Shown: positions 1 to 9,241 of the stretch, in pieces | How positions within the stretch are numbered: the first letter of the stretch is position 1 | Layout of the letters: every line of letters starts with the position of its first letter | Source: a virus | Direction: 5' to 3' (one strand) | Virus record (IMG/VR): IMGVR_UViG_3300025674_000324 | Coordinates: 1 to 26,384 of that record | DNA length: 26,384 bases | The notes under the pieces: generated by a model | Databases searched by the model: none | What the model was told of the DNA's origin: nothing | What the model saw: the letters and a program-made list of their open reading frames with translations, nothing else | Translations under genes and position numbers: made by a program

Positions 1-1405
1 AGATACCAGTCGTGATGAGGTTGGCAATCGTGCCAACACCACTGATATTAATATTTCTACCAGTTACCTCATCGTATACAACGTCACCAATGACGTTCAG
101 GTTACCAGCAACATAAACATCATTCTGGAATGTTGCTACACCGACTACAGTAGAAGCACCAGATACTTGAATATCGGTGACAATACCAGCAGTGATGTAG
201 GCACTGGTGATCATGCCAACGTTGATGTTGGCAGCAACTAAATCAGCAGTATTAGCATCAATAGTGGTGATTGTAGCAGCAGTACCGACAATATCAGTAA
301 TGATGCCAGCTGTGATCTTGACATCTCTAGCATCGAGAGTCTCGACATCAACAGTGTTGATCGTGGCATATGTACCAACCTGACTGGTGATAATACCAGA
401 AGTGATCTTTACATCATTAAGATCAGCAGTTTCGGAATCAAGAGTGGTAATCGTACCAAGACCACTATTGAAGTTGGCAATAGTACCAACACCAGAAATA
501 TTAAGATTACGACCCCTTACTTCATCATATACAATGTCTCCGACAACATTTAAGTTACCAGCAACATATACGTCACTTTGGAAAGTGGCAATGCCAGTGA
601 CAGTAGAAGCACCAGATACCTGAATGTCAGTAAAGATACCACTTCCAAGAGTGGCATTTACGGCATCGAGGTTTGTTACATCGATGGTGGTGATAGTGGC
701 AGCAGTACCAACAATATCGGTGATAATACCAGCAGTGATCTTGGCATTAACGATATCACCTTCTGTAGCATCAATCGTCGTGATGGTAGCAGCAGTACCA
801 ACAATGTCTGTGATAATGCCAGCGGTGATATTAACATCTCTGGCATCTAGAGTCTCGATGTCCACAGTTGTGACTGTGGCGTAGGTGCCAACCAGAGAGG
901 TTACTAAACCAGCAGCAATATAAGCATTGTGGACTCCAAGGGTTCCACCAATAGACATTGCCTCATTTACGGTGGCAATGCCAGTTACTACTACCTGTCT
1001 AGCAGTAAATTCATCAAAGGTAATATCACCAGTTACATCTAAATCACCTTCAATATATACGTCATTCTTGAAGGTGGAGATACCAGAAACAGACAGTCCA
1101 CTTCCTACTTGGATTCTGTCGATTAAGGCATTAGCATTAGCAGAGAGTACCTTTCTAGGTAACAGAACACCTTCCTGAGTGAGGTTATCAGGAAGTCTCT
1201 CCATGTAGTACTGACCGCCTACAGGATAAGGCAGTGTGTTTACACCAGCAGCACTACCAATGTAGAGTTTCCTGTAGGTGCCACCAGCACCAAGGTTGTT
1301 AGTATCGTATACGTAGACTAGTTCACCATCGGTTACACCTGTGCCTACTGGAGGCAGATCAGGTAAACCGATGCCATACGTTCTTTTTAATTTAATCTGT
1401 GACAT
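1..1405 (-). CDS. Repetitive tail-fibre-like structural protein, N-terminal part (runs off left edge)
   Basis: An open frame starts at the ATG at 1405-1403 and reads to base 1 without a stop, giving 468 residues; the C-terminus is outside the window. The first 70 residues (beginning MSQIKLKRTYGIGLPDLPPV, then DGELVYVYDT and YRKLYIG) resemble fibre N-termini that bind a baseplate or adaptor; this is a family likeness, not a proven homology. The rest is repetitive beta-rich sequence. A block with DVYVAGNLNV, VYDEV and NISGVGTIAN occurs twice with an exact 453-base (151-residue) period, plus a diverged third copy nearer the N-terminus. Between these lie 30-residue units around ITAGIITDIVGTAATITTID. 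The start overlaps the upstream gene's stop by one base (TGATG), with a GGGGG stretch 9 bases upstream as a possible ribosome site. Likely role: part of a host-contacting fibre or a structural spacer. The receptor-binding tip, if any, is not visible. Confidence 0.8.
   Translation of the reverse strand, partial: MSQIKLKRTYGIGLPDLPPVGTGVTDGELVYVYDTNNLGAGGTYRKLYIGSAAGVNTLPYPVGGQYYMERLPDNLTQEGVLLPRKVLSANANALIDRIQVGSGLSVSGISTFKNDVYIEGDLDVTGDITFDEFTARQVVVTGIATVNEAMSIGGTLGVHNAYIAAGLVTSLVGTYATVTTVDIETLDARDVNITAGIITDIVGTAATITTIDATEGDIVNAKITAGIITDIVGTAATITTIDVTNLDAVNATLGSGIFTDIQVSGASTVTGIATFQSDVYVAGNLNVVGDIVYDEVRGRNLNISGVGTIANFNSGLGTITTLDSETADLNDVKITSGIITSQVGTYATINTVDVETLDARDVKITAGIITDIVGTAATITTIDANTADLVAANINVGMITSAYITAGIVTDIQVSGASTVVGVATFQNDVYVAGNLNVIGDVVYDEVTGRNINISGVGTIANLITTGI
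21..640 (-). repeat. Two copies of a 151-residue-period coding repeat
   Basis: The segments 21-187 and 474-640 align without gaps at an offset of exactly 453 bases and encode nearly the same block (SGASTV, ATFQ, DVYVAGNLNV, GD, VYDEV, GRN, NISGVGTIAN). A third, more diverged relative lies about 489 bases further toward the start, around 960-1100, encoding STFKNDVYIEGDLDVTGDI. The in-frame period shows that this is protein-domain duplication inside the fibre-like gene, not a DNA-level repeat array. Confidence 0.85.
255..900 (-). repeat. 30-residue beta subrepeats in the fibre-like protein
   Basis: Units encoding approximately ITAGIITDIVGTAATITTID occur at about 255-316, 679-739 and 767-829. 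The last two are one 90-base (30-residue) period apart. Related versions reading VGTYATVTTVDIETLDARDV or VGTYATINTVDVETLDARDV lie at about 836-900 and 320-395. The regular alternation of small, Thr and Ile/Val residues suggests a stacked beta or beta-helical fibre shaft; that fold is an inference. Confidence 0.75.
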
Positions 1406-1617
1406 CAGTAAACACCCCCATCGATGTCAAACTGAGCTGTGGAGGTATTCTTCCAAAGTCCAGATGAAGCTTCATAAGCAGCAAACTGACCGTCAGTAAG
1501 ATCAGAGAACGATGTGTCAGTTAATGCTGAAAAGGAAGGAACTGCGGAAATGGTTCCAGATGTTAAGACTTTTACTGCAGGGGTCTGACCAACACGAACT
1601 TTTATGTTGTTTGCCAT
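1405..1617 (-). CDS. Small fibre-like structural protein (70 residues)
   Basis: This short protein has the pattern SALTDTSFSDLTDGQFAAYE followed by SSGLWKN, a motif common in phage tail-fibre and baseplate-attached proteins, where 'L-(T/S)-D...DGQ-hydrophobic-Y...G-W-N' units repeat. It has no signal peptide or membrane segment. Its ATG at 1617 shares a base with the upstream gene's stop (TAATG), and its own stop shares a base with the fibre-like gene's start (TGATG), so the three genes are probably translationally coupled. A strong GGAGGAG ribosome site lies about 10 bases before the ATG, inside the end of the upstream gene. The function is unknown; the context suggests a fibre adaptor or minor virion protein. 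Confidence 0.75.
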   Translation of the reverse strand: MANNIKVRVGQTPAVKVLTSGTISAVPSFSALTDTSFSDLTDGQFAAYEASSGLWKNTSTAQFDIDGGVY

Positions 1618-1958
1618 TACCTAGTTACTCCTCCACGGACGATAACTGAACCTTCAACCGCTCTAGTTTTTGTCCCACTTCCATCTACAATAACTACATC
1701 ATAAACATATCTTCCAGGTTTTAATGTCGAAGTCAAACTAGAACCCATGGAAACGGAAATGGATCCGCTTGCTGGGTTATCAATTGTTGTCGCAAAGGGA
1801 GTACTGTCTGTAGCGGTATAATGTTTCCTTAAAAAGGCACTGTGTCCATAACCAGCTAAGTTAATAGGTGCGTCAGAAGCAGTATCTGCCAGCGTGAAAG
1901 ATTGACTAAAATTCACGCCAGCATTAATAGTTAAATTAGTTACATATACGGCAGCCAT
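1617..1958 (-). CDS. Small beta-rich, probably virion-associated protein (113 residues)
   Basis: The sequence opens MAAVYVTNLTINAGVNFSQ and continues with alternating beta-type segments, including DAPINLAGYGHSAFLRKHY near residues 29-47 and LKPGRYVYDVVIVDGSGTKT near residues 78-97. The layout 'linear property term, then a Gly-Arg-Tyr-Val-Tyr-Asp strand, then a closing strand' resembles small Ig-like or BppU-N-terminal-like beta sandwiches in phage baseplates; this is a resemblance only. A weak AGGGTG ribosome site lies about 11 bases before the ATG. The gene follows a 27-base gap that holds a late-promoter-like motif, so it may head its own transcript with the two downstream genes. I do not recognise a named family. 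Confidence 0.75.
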   Translation of the reverse strand: MAAVYVTNLTINAGVNFSQSFTLADTASDAPINLAGYGHSAFLRKHYTATDSTPFATTIDNPASGSISVSMGSSLTSTLKPGRYVYDVVIVDGSGTKTRAVEGSVIVRGGVTR

Positions 1959-1982
1959 TTAATCACAAGCACCCTATACAGG

Positions 1983-1990
1983 TATTTATC
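1983..1990 (-). promoter_or_regulatory. Possible T4-type late promoter (GATAAATA)
   Basis: The minus strand reads GATAAATA here, one mismatch from the T4 late consensus TATAAATA. It overlaps the stop codon of the 71-residue gene and lies 25 bases before the ATG at 1958. The position, in one of the only three gaps of the window, supports it, but a 7 of 8 match can occur by chance in AT-rich DNA. Confidence 0.4.
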
Positions 1991-2201
1991 TACCTAATAA
2001 GTCATGGACTAATTTCTTTAATTCAGCAACTTCTTCATAAAGACTAGAGACTTCTTGCTCTAAATTTCTTTTCTCTTCTTTTTGTTTAGTCAATAAATTT
2101 CTTTGACGGACATACTCTAGATATGCCCGTCTATCAGTATTTACTATCGCACCAGTATTAGGATCACGATAGAGGTTTTGATGTCCCTCTACCTTTATCA
2201 T
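1986..2201 (-). CDS. Small coiled-coil protein (71 residues)
   Basis: The N-terminal half (MIKVEGHQNLYRDPNTGAI, then NTDRRAYLEYVRQR) is followed from about residue 33 by a charged heptad-like helix (KQKEEKRNLEQEVSSLYEEV, then AELKKLVHDLLG) that should form a coiled coil. The N-terminal phrase 'G...L-Y-R-D-P-N-T-G-A-I-V-N-T-D' is familiar from small conserved proteins of T4-like marine phages, but I know of no assigned function. Its ATGA start overlaps the stop of the DUF4815 gene by four bases and has no clear ribosome site, so it is probably made by coupling to that gene. A role as an oligomerisation or assembly factor for the adjacent virion proteins is a guess from the coiled coil and the location. 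Confidence 0.85.
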   Translation of the reverse strand: MIKVEGHQNLYRDPNTGAIVNTDRRAYLEYVRQRNLLTKQKEEKRNLEQEVSSLYEEVAELKKLVHDLLGR

Positions 2202-5200
2202 GCCAGTGCGATCGTTCTAATATCCCTGAATGTTGGAACCTTAGATTGATTAGTTGTTGTACATACAATCTTGATTACATATCCAGTAAACTGCTCAAGA
2301 TTATCAGCAGTGAATTGATATTCCAGATAATCATTTGGAGTCAGACTTGGTGGAACCAGGACATCTGGATGTCCAGTGTTGGCAGCAATGTTAATTACCT
2401 GATCACCGAACCCATCACCATCCGTATCAACAAGATTTTCATATCCAGGGAAGAGTTCATAAGTCTGGTCAATCTCACTAGAGTCTGCTCTTACTAACTT
2501 GTAGAGTACTCTAAAGTCTGCGTCAGAAGGTCTGGCAGCAGTCAGAAGAACTCTTAAGGAAGTTGCTGGTTGCTGAAGATCAACTCTCTGAGAAACATAG
2601 ATCGCAGAGTGTGGATCTGTATCATCAGAATTGACTCTACCATCAGTAGCATAATTCAGTCCTGGGTTATCGATTCTGTTGGAGAACAGTTCCAGGTTGG
2701 CAGTGTCAAGATTGATGTATGGAGAAACATAATTACTTTGTGTCTCAAGTTGGACACCTAAGGTAAACGACTTGCTACGTGGGAGATCGGTTGTTCTAGC
2801 ATCTTCATTGACTTTAGATGCGATCAATCTTGGTGTTTCGAGTGTGTTAATAGTATTCAGACCTACTGGTTCATATCCTTGATCCAAGAACGACACTTCA
2901 GATCCATCAACACTAGTACCAGAAACGGTTCTAATTCTTGCTGAAGCACTTGTAGCATCTCCAGGTGTTACCACATCGAAGTTTGGTGCGATGTAGTTAA
3001 ACTGAACGTTCTGCGTTGCCTCAGCCAAGTTTCCACCAACCAAAGAGTTGGTATTGAAGGAAAGTTGTGGTTCTTGGTTTGGAGTATCATCAGTATTTCT
3101 GTTCGATCTATCGATCTGAATATAATATCCATCGATAGTTCTATCAACAGAACCCATGTCATGAGTCTTATTGATTCTTCTCAGAGAAACACCATTGAGT
3201 TCATACTTAAGTGCTTGATCGTCTGTGTTGTGGGCAATCGTAAGAGTGTTATCAACACCTCTTTGAAGAATACCAACTGTTCCAACTCCGACAGAATCAT
3301 ATGCGATGATCTCATCGTTAATGACCAGATATCCAGTATTAGCAGCACCGACAGCAATTCCTTCAAATGTCAGAAGTCCAGAAGTGGTAGCAAGAGAAAC
3401 AACGGTATCATCAACACCAAGATTTGCAGCAAGAACATTAACTTGTGTGTTGGGTCTAATCTTCGAAAGAGTTACTTTATTATTATCGGCATACATTCCA
3501 TGATCATAATGATCAACAAAGAACCAAGATCCATCATTTGTATCACCAGTAGTTACGTTGGTGGTTACAACGTCAACACCAGAGTATCCGATTGTTCCAC
3601 TATTATCATAGTAAGAAAGACCAGCACCAACGGTCATCTCCTCACCCTGTACGTTGGTGAGATATAAGGTGTCAACACCCCAGAGACTATTAACACTAAT
3701 AACAGCACCATCACCAAATCCACCAATGTCGGCAGTGGTGAGACCAACAGTATCACCAACAACATATCCAGAACCAGATGTGGCAACAGAAACAGCGGTT
3801 ACGTTACTGATACCAGATCCAACAGTTACGTTGAGTGTCAGACCACTTCCATTGCTATTGATGTTGAAAGTAGAAACTGGGTTAGATGGAGTTCCATATC
3901 CACTACCACCAGTGAAGATACCAGCACCACCAGTAGCAACAGGACCACCCTGCTGTTCGACGTATCCAAAGTTATATGCCTTAGATGCAGAAGTAACTTT
4001 TCTTCCAATAGAAAGTGTGGAGATACCAGCATATCCATTAGGCATTGTGGTAACACCAATGGTCAGTCTTTTTGGTAAAGTCTGAATAGGATCTTCACCA
4101 AGTCTTCTAGAACCACCATTACTGATATCAAGTTTTGGATTATAGAAGTATGCTGTTCCAGATTCGGATGAGAAGTTCGCACGATAAAGTTTGAACGTCA
4201 TATCTTCATACTGATTAGCAGTCCAGATGGATCCGTTTTGAGACAAGAACAAAGATCCCATGGAATACTGAGTGCTGTATACAACACCAGTTGCAGCAGG
4301 AAGTTGACTTGCGTTGACGGTCTTTTTACCCATCTCAGCAACCCAAACTTCGTACTGATCAGTATCAGCAAGAAGAACTATACAGTATTCTTGGTTTGGT
4401 TCAAGATAAACTGGAGATGGGAATTTGATATTAGTAGCAACAGAAGCATTAGAAGACGTTGTAATATCTTCTGGTTTTACCAAAACTCTTGCGTCTGGAG
4501 TTACAAGAGTCGTTGTGGGTGTACCCAACTCCATTGTACGGAGTTGAAGTTCAACTGGAATATTTCCAGAATCTTTATTAGCAAAGAATACATCAACAGA
4601 GGTAATAAATGCTCCTTCTTTTTCAATTAAGAAAGATTGTGCCAGAGGATCATAGAAAGTAGCAGTTACTCTCTGTCTTACAATTGTTCTTCCGTTAGCA
4701 GTGTAATTTGTAACTGCTGTTGAGATTAACTTACTGCCAGGAAGTGGTTCGGCATTTGTAGCACTAGTTGTCAGTTTATATTCCTTGGTTCCAGTAGTAA
4801 TTCTTACTGTAGGTGTTGGAGATGCATTTGGATCTCTTAGGAAGAAAGATCCAATTAAGTCACCACCATTATCAGCAATCAGTCTGATATCAGACAGAGT
4901 TGCTTGAGCACCACTATTCAATCCTCTGAATCTAGTTCCAACTTCAACTCTTCCAGAATAAGCACCCTGAGCTTGTGCGGAAAGTGCTGCTGTATCTACG
5001 TTCAGAACTGTAGAAGCAAGAGAGTATTGGGTTGGAAGTGTGGTGGTATTGTCGTATGGGTTGATTGTGTAAGAAACTGCTGGTGTGGCATATGCTCCAG
5101 ACTTATGATCTGGTCTTGCCAGTCTAAATCTGATAATATCAACACCGTTAACAGATCCAACAACAGTCTCACCAACTTGGAATACACCAGTTACATTTTC

Positions 5201-8200
5201 AACTTCAAGAAGTTTTGGAATAACATCGACAGCACCATTTCCATCAAGGAACTGATAGTATCTACCATATGGCTTATTACCTACAGAATTAAACTGTACG
5301 TTCCTAGATCTCATGAACCTGTCTGGTCTATTAGACAGTGTTCTTACAACCGTATCTGTTTGACCTCTTCTGCTTGGGTTTGGAATTCTTACACTTCCAC
5401 CAGGAACCCAAATATTTCTTACCCAGAAGTCGGATTTGGGACTTAACTGAACACTACCGTTATAAAGTACAACGTTAAATGGGTTAACGTTCTCTACCTT
5501 GGTAGCATGTGGTTGGCTGAGATATTCAGTTTCAGAATAGTTGAGTGTAACAATACGTCCAGTTTTTCTGACATTTTGGTCAAGAAGATTAAAGTCAACA
5601 GCAAGATCGATTTCATTATCAGGAGTATTTGTATTAGATGCTAAAAGACCAGCAAGTGTCGTAGCATCTAAGAATGGTCTAAGAACACCATCCTGAGGAA
5701 GCATTACCGATCTAGGATCAATGAAATCACCATTTCTGAAGTTGTCTACAAAGAAACCAGACTTAAATCTAGAAAGACCCGTTGCGTCTTGAACTTGCAG
5801 TGACTGAGTTTCAAGTTCAAGAAGATTAAGAGAGGTCAACTCTTCTAGAGTTTCAATTCTATCCTCAAGTCTTCCAATATCACGCATTGTATATCTTCTG
5901 TTATCTTCCATGGTGATACTTACAGTATCAACATCATAGAGATAAGCAGGAATATCAATGGTAGCCAGAAGCATTACATCACCAACTTTTTCTGGTGCTT
6001 TTGGTGTTCTTTCAGCAACACCTTCAACATAAACAAAGTTGCCAAGTTTATCTAAGTAAAGTCTATCAATTCTTGGAACATAGAAAGTATATCCAATTAC
6101 AGAACTTTCGTTTGCGGCAAGAAGAAGTTTTGGTTGATCAGTAAATACTCTAGATTTAAAGTCAAACGGAGACGCAGTAGCAGTAGATGGATCGAAGACA
6201 GATACTCTAGGTCTAAAGTCTAAAGTATCAGAAGCTCTTTGATTAATATTACCAATCAAAGGAATATCTTTAGCAAACCTTTCTGCTCCATAACTATCTA
6301 CCGTAAAGATATCACCCTCATCATTAGATGGAACTGTATAGTGGTCATAAACGACATACAGTTTTCTATTTGGTTCAGAATATCCATCATTTCTGACTAA
6401 ACGAGCATAATCATAGTATTGATTCTTTTGACCCTTATTCAGAGTGAATCTGTTTGTAACATCGGTGTACCTTCCAGCACTAATAGACTGAATTTGACCG
6501 ATAACGTTGGATTCTTGGAACAGAACGTTCTCTTGAGCAGCAAATTTGTTTTCGTTCAAATAAACAAAGGTAATTTGATTTGCTGCTTTTGTAACAACTT
6601 TAGCAACAGCACCAGAAGTACTACCAATTACATTTTCACCAAGAATAACACTATCATTGATATCAGCATTTGTGAAGAAGTTCAGGGTGTCAAGAGTCAC
6701 CGAATTTTCGTCAATTGCTTGATAAACAGCAAAGACATTAGCAACATCGGGATAATTCAGGCAGATTTCTTTATCCTGAACTCTGAGTCCATAGTATGGA
6801 CTCTTAGTTAATCCATCATTGATGCTGCTGTTTCCATTGGTTCCAGAATTACTATATTTGGATCTTGTTACCTCTAGAGTTCTAACTCTATTGTAAACTT
6901 TCTGCTTATTCTGAACTGCAGTTTTTCTAACGGTAGCAATAACATTTACGTTAGATTGACTTGCTCTCAGACCATTGAAAGTTACTACATTGGAGGAAAT
7001 AGATACCTGATCATCACGAAGTGGTTCGATTTTTCCATCACTGTAGATAATGGAGTATCTTTCTTCATCAAAAGCTTCAAAGAGGATATCGGTAAGACCA
7101 CTAATGTCAGAAGCGGACAGTGTAAGAACACCACTGGAATTGGTAGTTTTTCCTGTTGCCTCTACAACTGCCTTAAGATCAGATCCAGTAAAATCTACTG
7201 TAGCAATGTTTCCATCATCCAGAGGAGCATAAAGGAATCCCTGCTCTTCATTTCTGATCGAAGATCTACCTCTTTTAAACTGAACTGTTGTTGTGGAACT
7301 TGGAAGAGAACCATCACACACTCCTTTAACATTAACAACGGCAGATAAAGTCATCGTAAGACCATCTGCTGCGACAGAACTTACTCTGTTGTAAGTTGCT
7401 GTGGAGAATCCAGGTCTCTGGTATTGAATAATGTCACCGACTTTAAAATTAATAAAATCGTTTCCAGCAGATGTGGTGATACCAGCATTATTGATAGTGA
7501 TTGTATCGGCAACACTAAATCCTGTTGGAACAATAAAGTCTAAAACAGTATCACCTTGGAAATCCGTCGTATAACCAGACAGAGAGCTGCTATCCTGCCA
7601 GACCATCCTGACATCCCCAGCACCGTATTGCTTGACGTTATTGACGGTTCTAGGGGTCGTAGAGATGCCGTTAATGCTAATGGACTCACCTTGGATAAAA
7701 GACCCAGCAGTTTGTCTCAGGAATACTTCAGATTTACCAGATCCAACTGTAGTGGCATATCCAGTTGCTCCACTACTGAGACCTTTGATGTATGCGGTAT
7801 CTGGAAGATCACCAGCACTCAGGCTAGAGTTTAATTCAAGTCTGGTGTAAGTTTGAATATCATAAAGATAACAATCATAGATTGTAGTATCAGTTAAAGC
7901 AATACTAACTTGAGATTCTGGTTTTAAAGTATATACTCTTGCTTCACCAATTTGAGTGCCGATGCCAGCACCAGTATTATTTCTTCTCTGATCGTAAAGT
8001 TGAACAGCATCTTTGAACTTAGGGATGCCGACAACATGATTTAATTTGATGAGATTGCCCATCTCAAAGTCAACAGCAGAAGTCTTAACTTCTTTAGTTG
8101 CTCTTGTTTTGTTTACATCAATAATTTCAGTTCCATTCTTCTCTACATCATATCCCTTAACATATGCAACACCAGGTCCTACCTTTAAGCAAGCAAGGTC

Positions 8201-9241
8201 ATCACTAGGAATACTTCCTTGAGATGTGGATTGATTAGAGAAGTACAACCCATCATTTCCAAGTCTATCATTTAAAGAATTGAACAATCCGAGTTCGAAA
8301 TCCTCTACAGAATAATCACCAGATTCATCATGAGTTCTCTTAGCCAAATAGTCACGAATAATGCTATATTCTGTGGTCTTGGTAATTTTTCTAATCTGAC
8401 CGTTTTCAACTCTTAAGAGCTCAATAAAGTTTACGTCGGTAGTATCAGTTACTGCTTTCTTGCCAAGAACAAGTTCAATCTTTAATCTATCAGCACCTGG
8501 TGCTGTGTAGTTAGAAAATCCCTTGGCATTATCATAAAGTGAAGAATCATCCTTTGCTGTGGTAACAGTTTCGGAGATTACTAAACCAACCCTATAAGAT
8601 GGTTGATTGCTGTATTGATCCAGAAGAATTGTTTGCGTGTCTACTCTGGCAAATGTTCCTCTAAGGAACATAATACCAGCTCCAATGTGAGCAGCAGAAC
8701 CAATAGAAGTAGCATCTTCAGCAATACAAGTAGCAAATGTATTGCCAGTTGGGATGGTAGTGTTACCGAAATCTACTGCTTCTAAAGTTTCTAAATTCTC
8801 ACCATCACTAAAAGATGAAAGAGCATTATTCGTGTTACCAGAGTCAATATACTTAACATAAAGAGTTACATTATTTCTTTCGGAAGCAGTTTGCGAAAGA
8901 ACGTACTGTACCTGAGCAGTTACACCAGACTCTTGACCGACGATCCTTTTCCCTACAAAATTATTAATGTATACACTAACATCAGTTCCTAAGTGAGTGG
9001 AATTAATTTCCACAGCATAGAACTGATCATCATATGTGATATTGCCAGGTACAACAATAGAACCTTCTTTGAAGATGTGACTACCAAAACTCTCAAGTTG
9101 ATTCTGTAGGATAGATTGTAGTGTGGTTAATTCCCTAGCCTGAATTGGGAATCCAGGCTTAAACAGCACACGATAATAATCCTTAGCAGGATCAAAATCA
9201 TCGTAGTAAGGATTGACGTTGAGATTAGTCTGCTGTGGCAT
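2198..9241 (-). CDS. DUF4815-type giant virion structural protein (2347 residues)
   Basis: The N-terminus (NVNPYYDDFD, then YRVLFKPGFPIQARELTTLQ and ILQNQLESFGSHIFKEGSIV) matches my knowledge of the DUF4815 family of large structural proteins in cyanophages and related myoviruses. A second hallmark near residue 1525 reads FYDPLAQSFLI, then SVDVFFANKDSGNIPVELQL and YLEPNQEYCIVLLADTDQYE, typical of the same family. GSGY motifs occur near residues 1760-1830, and a 'turn-RG-H' module shared with the upstream giant protein lies at roughly residues 1935-2020. The last 330 residues are beta-rich and could be a peripheral or receptor-facing part. The gene starts 4 bases after gp8 with only a weak ribosome site. 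It sits where T4 carries gp9-gp12, so a peripheral baseplate or fibre-connecting role is likely; this is a position-based inference. The reading frame is intact throughout. Confidence 0.9.
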   Translation of the reverse strand: MPQQTNLNVNPYYDDFDPAKDYYRVLFKPGFPIQARELTTLQSILQNQLESFGSHIFKEGSIVVPGNITYDDQFYAVEINSTHLGTDVSVYINNFVGKRIVGQESGVTAQVQYVLSQTASERNNVTLYVKYIDSGNTNNALSSFSDGENLETLEAVDFGNTTIPTGNTFATCIAEDATSIGSAAHIGAGIMFLRGTFARVDTQTILLDQYSNQPSYRVGLVISETVTTAKDDSSLYDNAKGFSNYTAPGADRLKIELVLGKKAVTDTTDVNFIELLRVENGQIRKITKTTEYSIIRDYLAKRTHDESGDYSVEDFELGLFNSLNDRLGNDGLYFSNQSTSQGSIPSDDLACLKVGPGVAYVKGYDVEKNGTEIIDVNKTRATKEVKTSAVDFEMGNLIKLNHVVGIPKFKDAVQLYDQRRNNTGAGIGTQIGEARVYTLKPESQVSIALTDTTIYDCYLYDIQTYTRLELNSSLSAGDLPDTAYIKGLSSGATGYATTVGSGKSEVFLRQTAGSFIQGESISINGISTTPRTVNNVKQYGAGDVRMVWQDSSSLSGYTTDFQGDTVLDFIVPTGFSVADTITINNAGITTSAGNDFINFKVGDIIQYQRPGFSTATYNRVSSVAADGLTMTLSAVVNVKGVCDGSLPSSTTTVQFKRGRSSIRNEEQGFLYAPLDDGNIATVDFTGSDLKAVVEATGKTTNSSGVLTLSASDISGLTDILFEAFDEERYSIIYSDGKIEPLRDDQVSISSNVVTFNGLRASQSNVNVIATVRKTAVQNKQKVYNRVRTLEVTRSKYSNSGTNGNSSINDGLTKSPYYGLRVQDKEICLNYPDVANVFAVYQAIDENSVTLDTLNFFTNADINDSVILGENVIGSTSGAVAKVVTKAANQITFVYLNENKFAAQENVLFQESNVIGQIQSISAGRYTDVTNRFTLNKGQKNQYYDYARLVRNDGYSEPNRKLYVVYDHYTVPSNDEGDIFTVDSYGAERFAKDIPLIGNINQRASDTLDFRPRVSVFDPSTATASPFDFKSRVFTDQPKLLLAANESSVIGYTFYVPRIDRLYLDKLGNFVYVEGVAERTPKAPEKVGDVMLLATIDIPAYLYDVDTVSITMEDNRRYTMRDIGRLEDRIETLEELTSLNLLELETQSLQVQDATGLSRFKSGFFVDNFRNGDFIDPRSVMLPQDGVLRPFLDATTLAGLLASNTNTPDNEIDLAVDFNLLDQNVRKTGRIVTLNYSETEYLSQPHATKVENVNPFNVVLYNGSVQLSPKSDFWVRNIWVPGGSVRIPNPSRRGQTDTVVRTLSNRPDRFMRSRNVQFNSVGNKPYGRYYQFLDGNGAVDVIPKLLEVENVTGVFQVGETVVGSVNGVDIIRFRLARPDHKSGAYATPAVSYTINPYDNTTTLPTQYSLASTVLNVDTAALSAQAQGAYSGRVEVGTRFRGLNSGAQATLSDIRLIADNGGDLIGSFFLRDPNASPTPTVRITTGTKEYKLTTSATNAEPLPGSKLISTAVTNYTANGRTIVRQRVTATFYDPLAQSFLIEKEGAFITSVDVFFANKDSGNIPVELQLRTMELGTPTTTLVTPDARVLVKPEDITTSSNASVATNIKFPSPVYLEPNQEYCIVLLADTDQYEVWVAEMGKKTVNASQLPAATGVVYSTQYSMGSLFLSQNGSIWTANQYEDMTFKLYRANFSSESGTAYFYNPKLDISNGGSRRLGEDPIQTLPKRLTIGVTTMPNGYAGISTLSIGRKVTSASKAYNFGYVEQQGGPVATGGAGIFTGGSGYGTPSNPVSTFNINSNGSGLTLNVTVGSGISNVTAVSVATSGSGYVVGDTVGLTTADIGGFGDGAVISVNSLWGVDTLYLTNVQGEEMTVGAGLSYYDNSGTIGYSGVDVVTTNVTTGDTNDGSWFFVDHYDHGMYADNNKVTLSKIRPNTQVNVLAANLGVDDTVVSLATTSGLLTFEGIAVGAANTGYLVINDEIIAYDSVGVGTVGILQRGVDNTLTIAHNTDDQALKYELNGVSLRRINKTHDMGSVDRTIDGYYIQIDRSNRNTDDTPNQEPQLSFNTNSLVGGNLAEATQNVQFNYIAPNFDVVTPGDATSASARIRTVSGTSVDGSEVSFLDQGYEPVGLNTINTLETPRLIASKVNEDARTTDLPRSKSFTLGVQLETQSNYVSPYINLDTANLELFSNRIDNPGLNYATDGRVNSDDTDPHSAIYVSQRVDLQQPATSLRVLLTAARPSDADFRVLYKLVRADSSEIDQTYELFPGYENLVDTDGDGFGDQVINIAANTGHPDVLVPPSLTPNDYLEYQFTADNLEQFTGYVIKIVCTTTNQSKVPTFRDIRTIALA
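3180..3440 (-). other. 'Turn-RG-H' beta module, copy in the DUF4815 protein
   Basis: The encoded segment reads LGVDDTVVSLATTSGLL, then NTGYLVINDEIIAYDSVGVG and GILQRGVDNTLTIAHN. It matches the layout of three segments of the upstream giant protein: a beta strand, a short turn, 'I-x-x-(D/N)-E-I-I-x-Y', a spacer, 'RG', then a His. This is a visual alignment; boundaries are approximate. Confidence 0.6.

Noticed and set aside
21-900. Regularly spaced repeats that could suggest a CRISPR array
   Set aside because: The periods are 453 and 90 bases, multiples of three, and the units are in-frame protein repeats with no short identical repeats separated by unique spacers.
387-1178. Plus-strand open frames at the left edge that might look like genes because no closed minus-strand frame covers them
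   Set aside because: The minus strand is continuously open from 1405 to base 1 with clear fibre-like repeats; the plus-strand frames mirror those repeats.
3065-3667. A 200-codon plus-strand open frame and dozens of shorter plus-strand frames
   Set aside because: They lie opposite the large minus-strand genes, have Ser/Ile/Asn-rich compositions that mirror the Gly/Thr/Asp codons of the real frames, show no recognisable family and lack credible ribosome sites.
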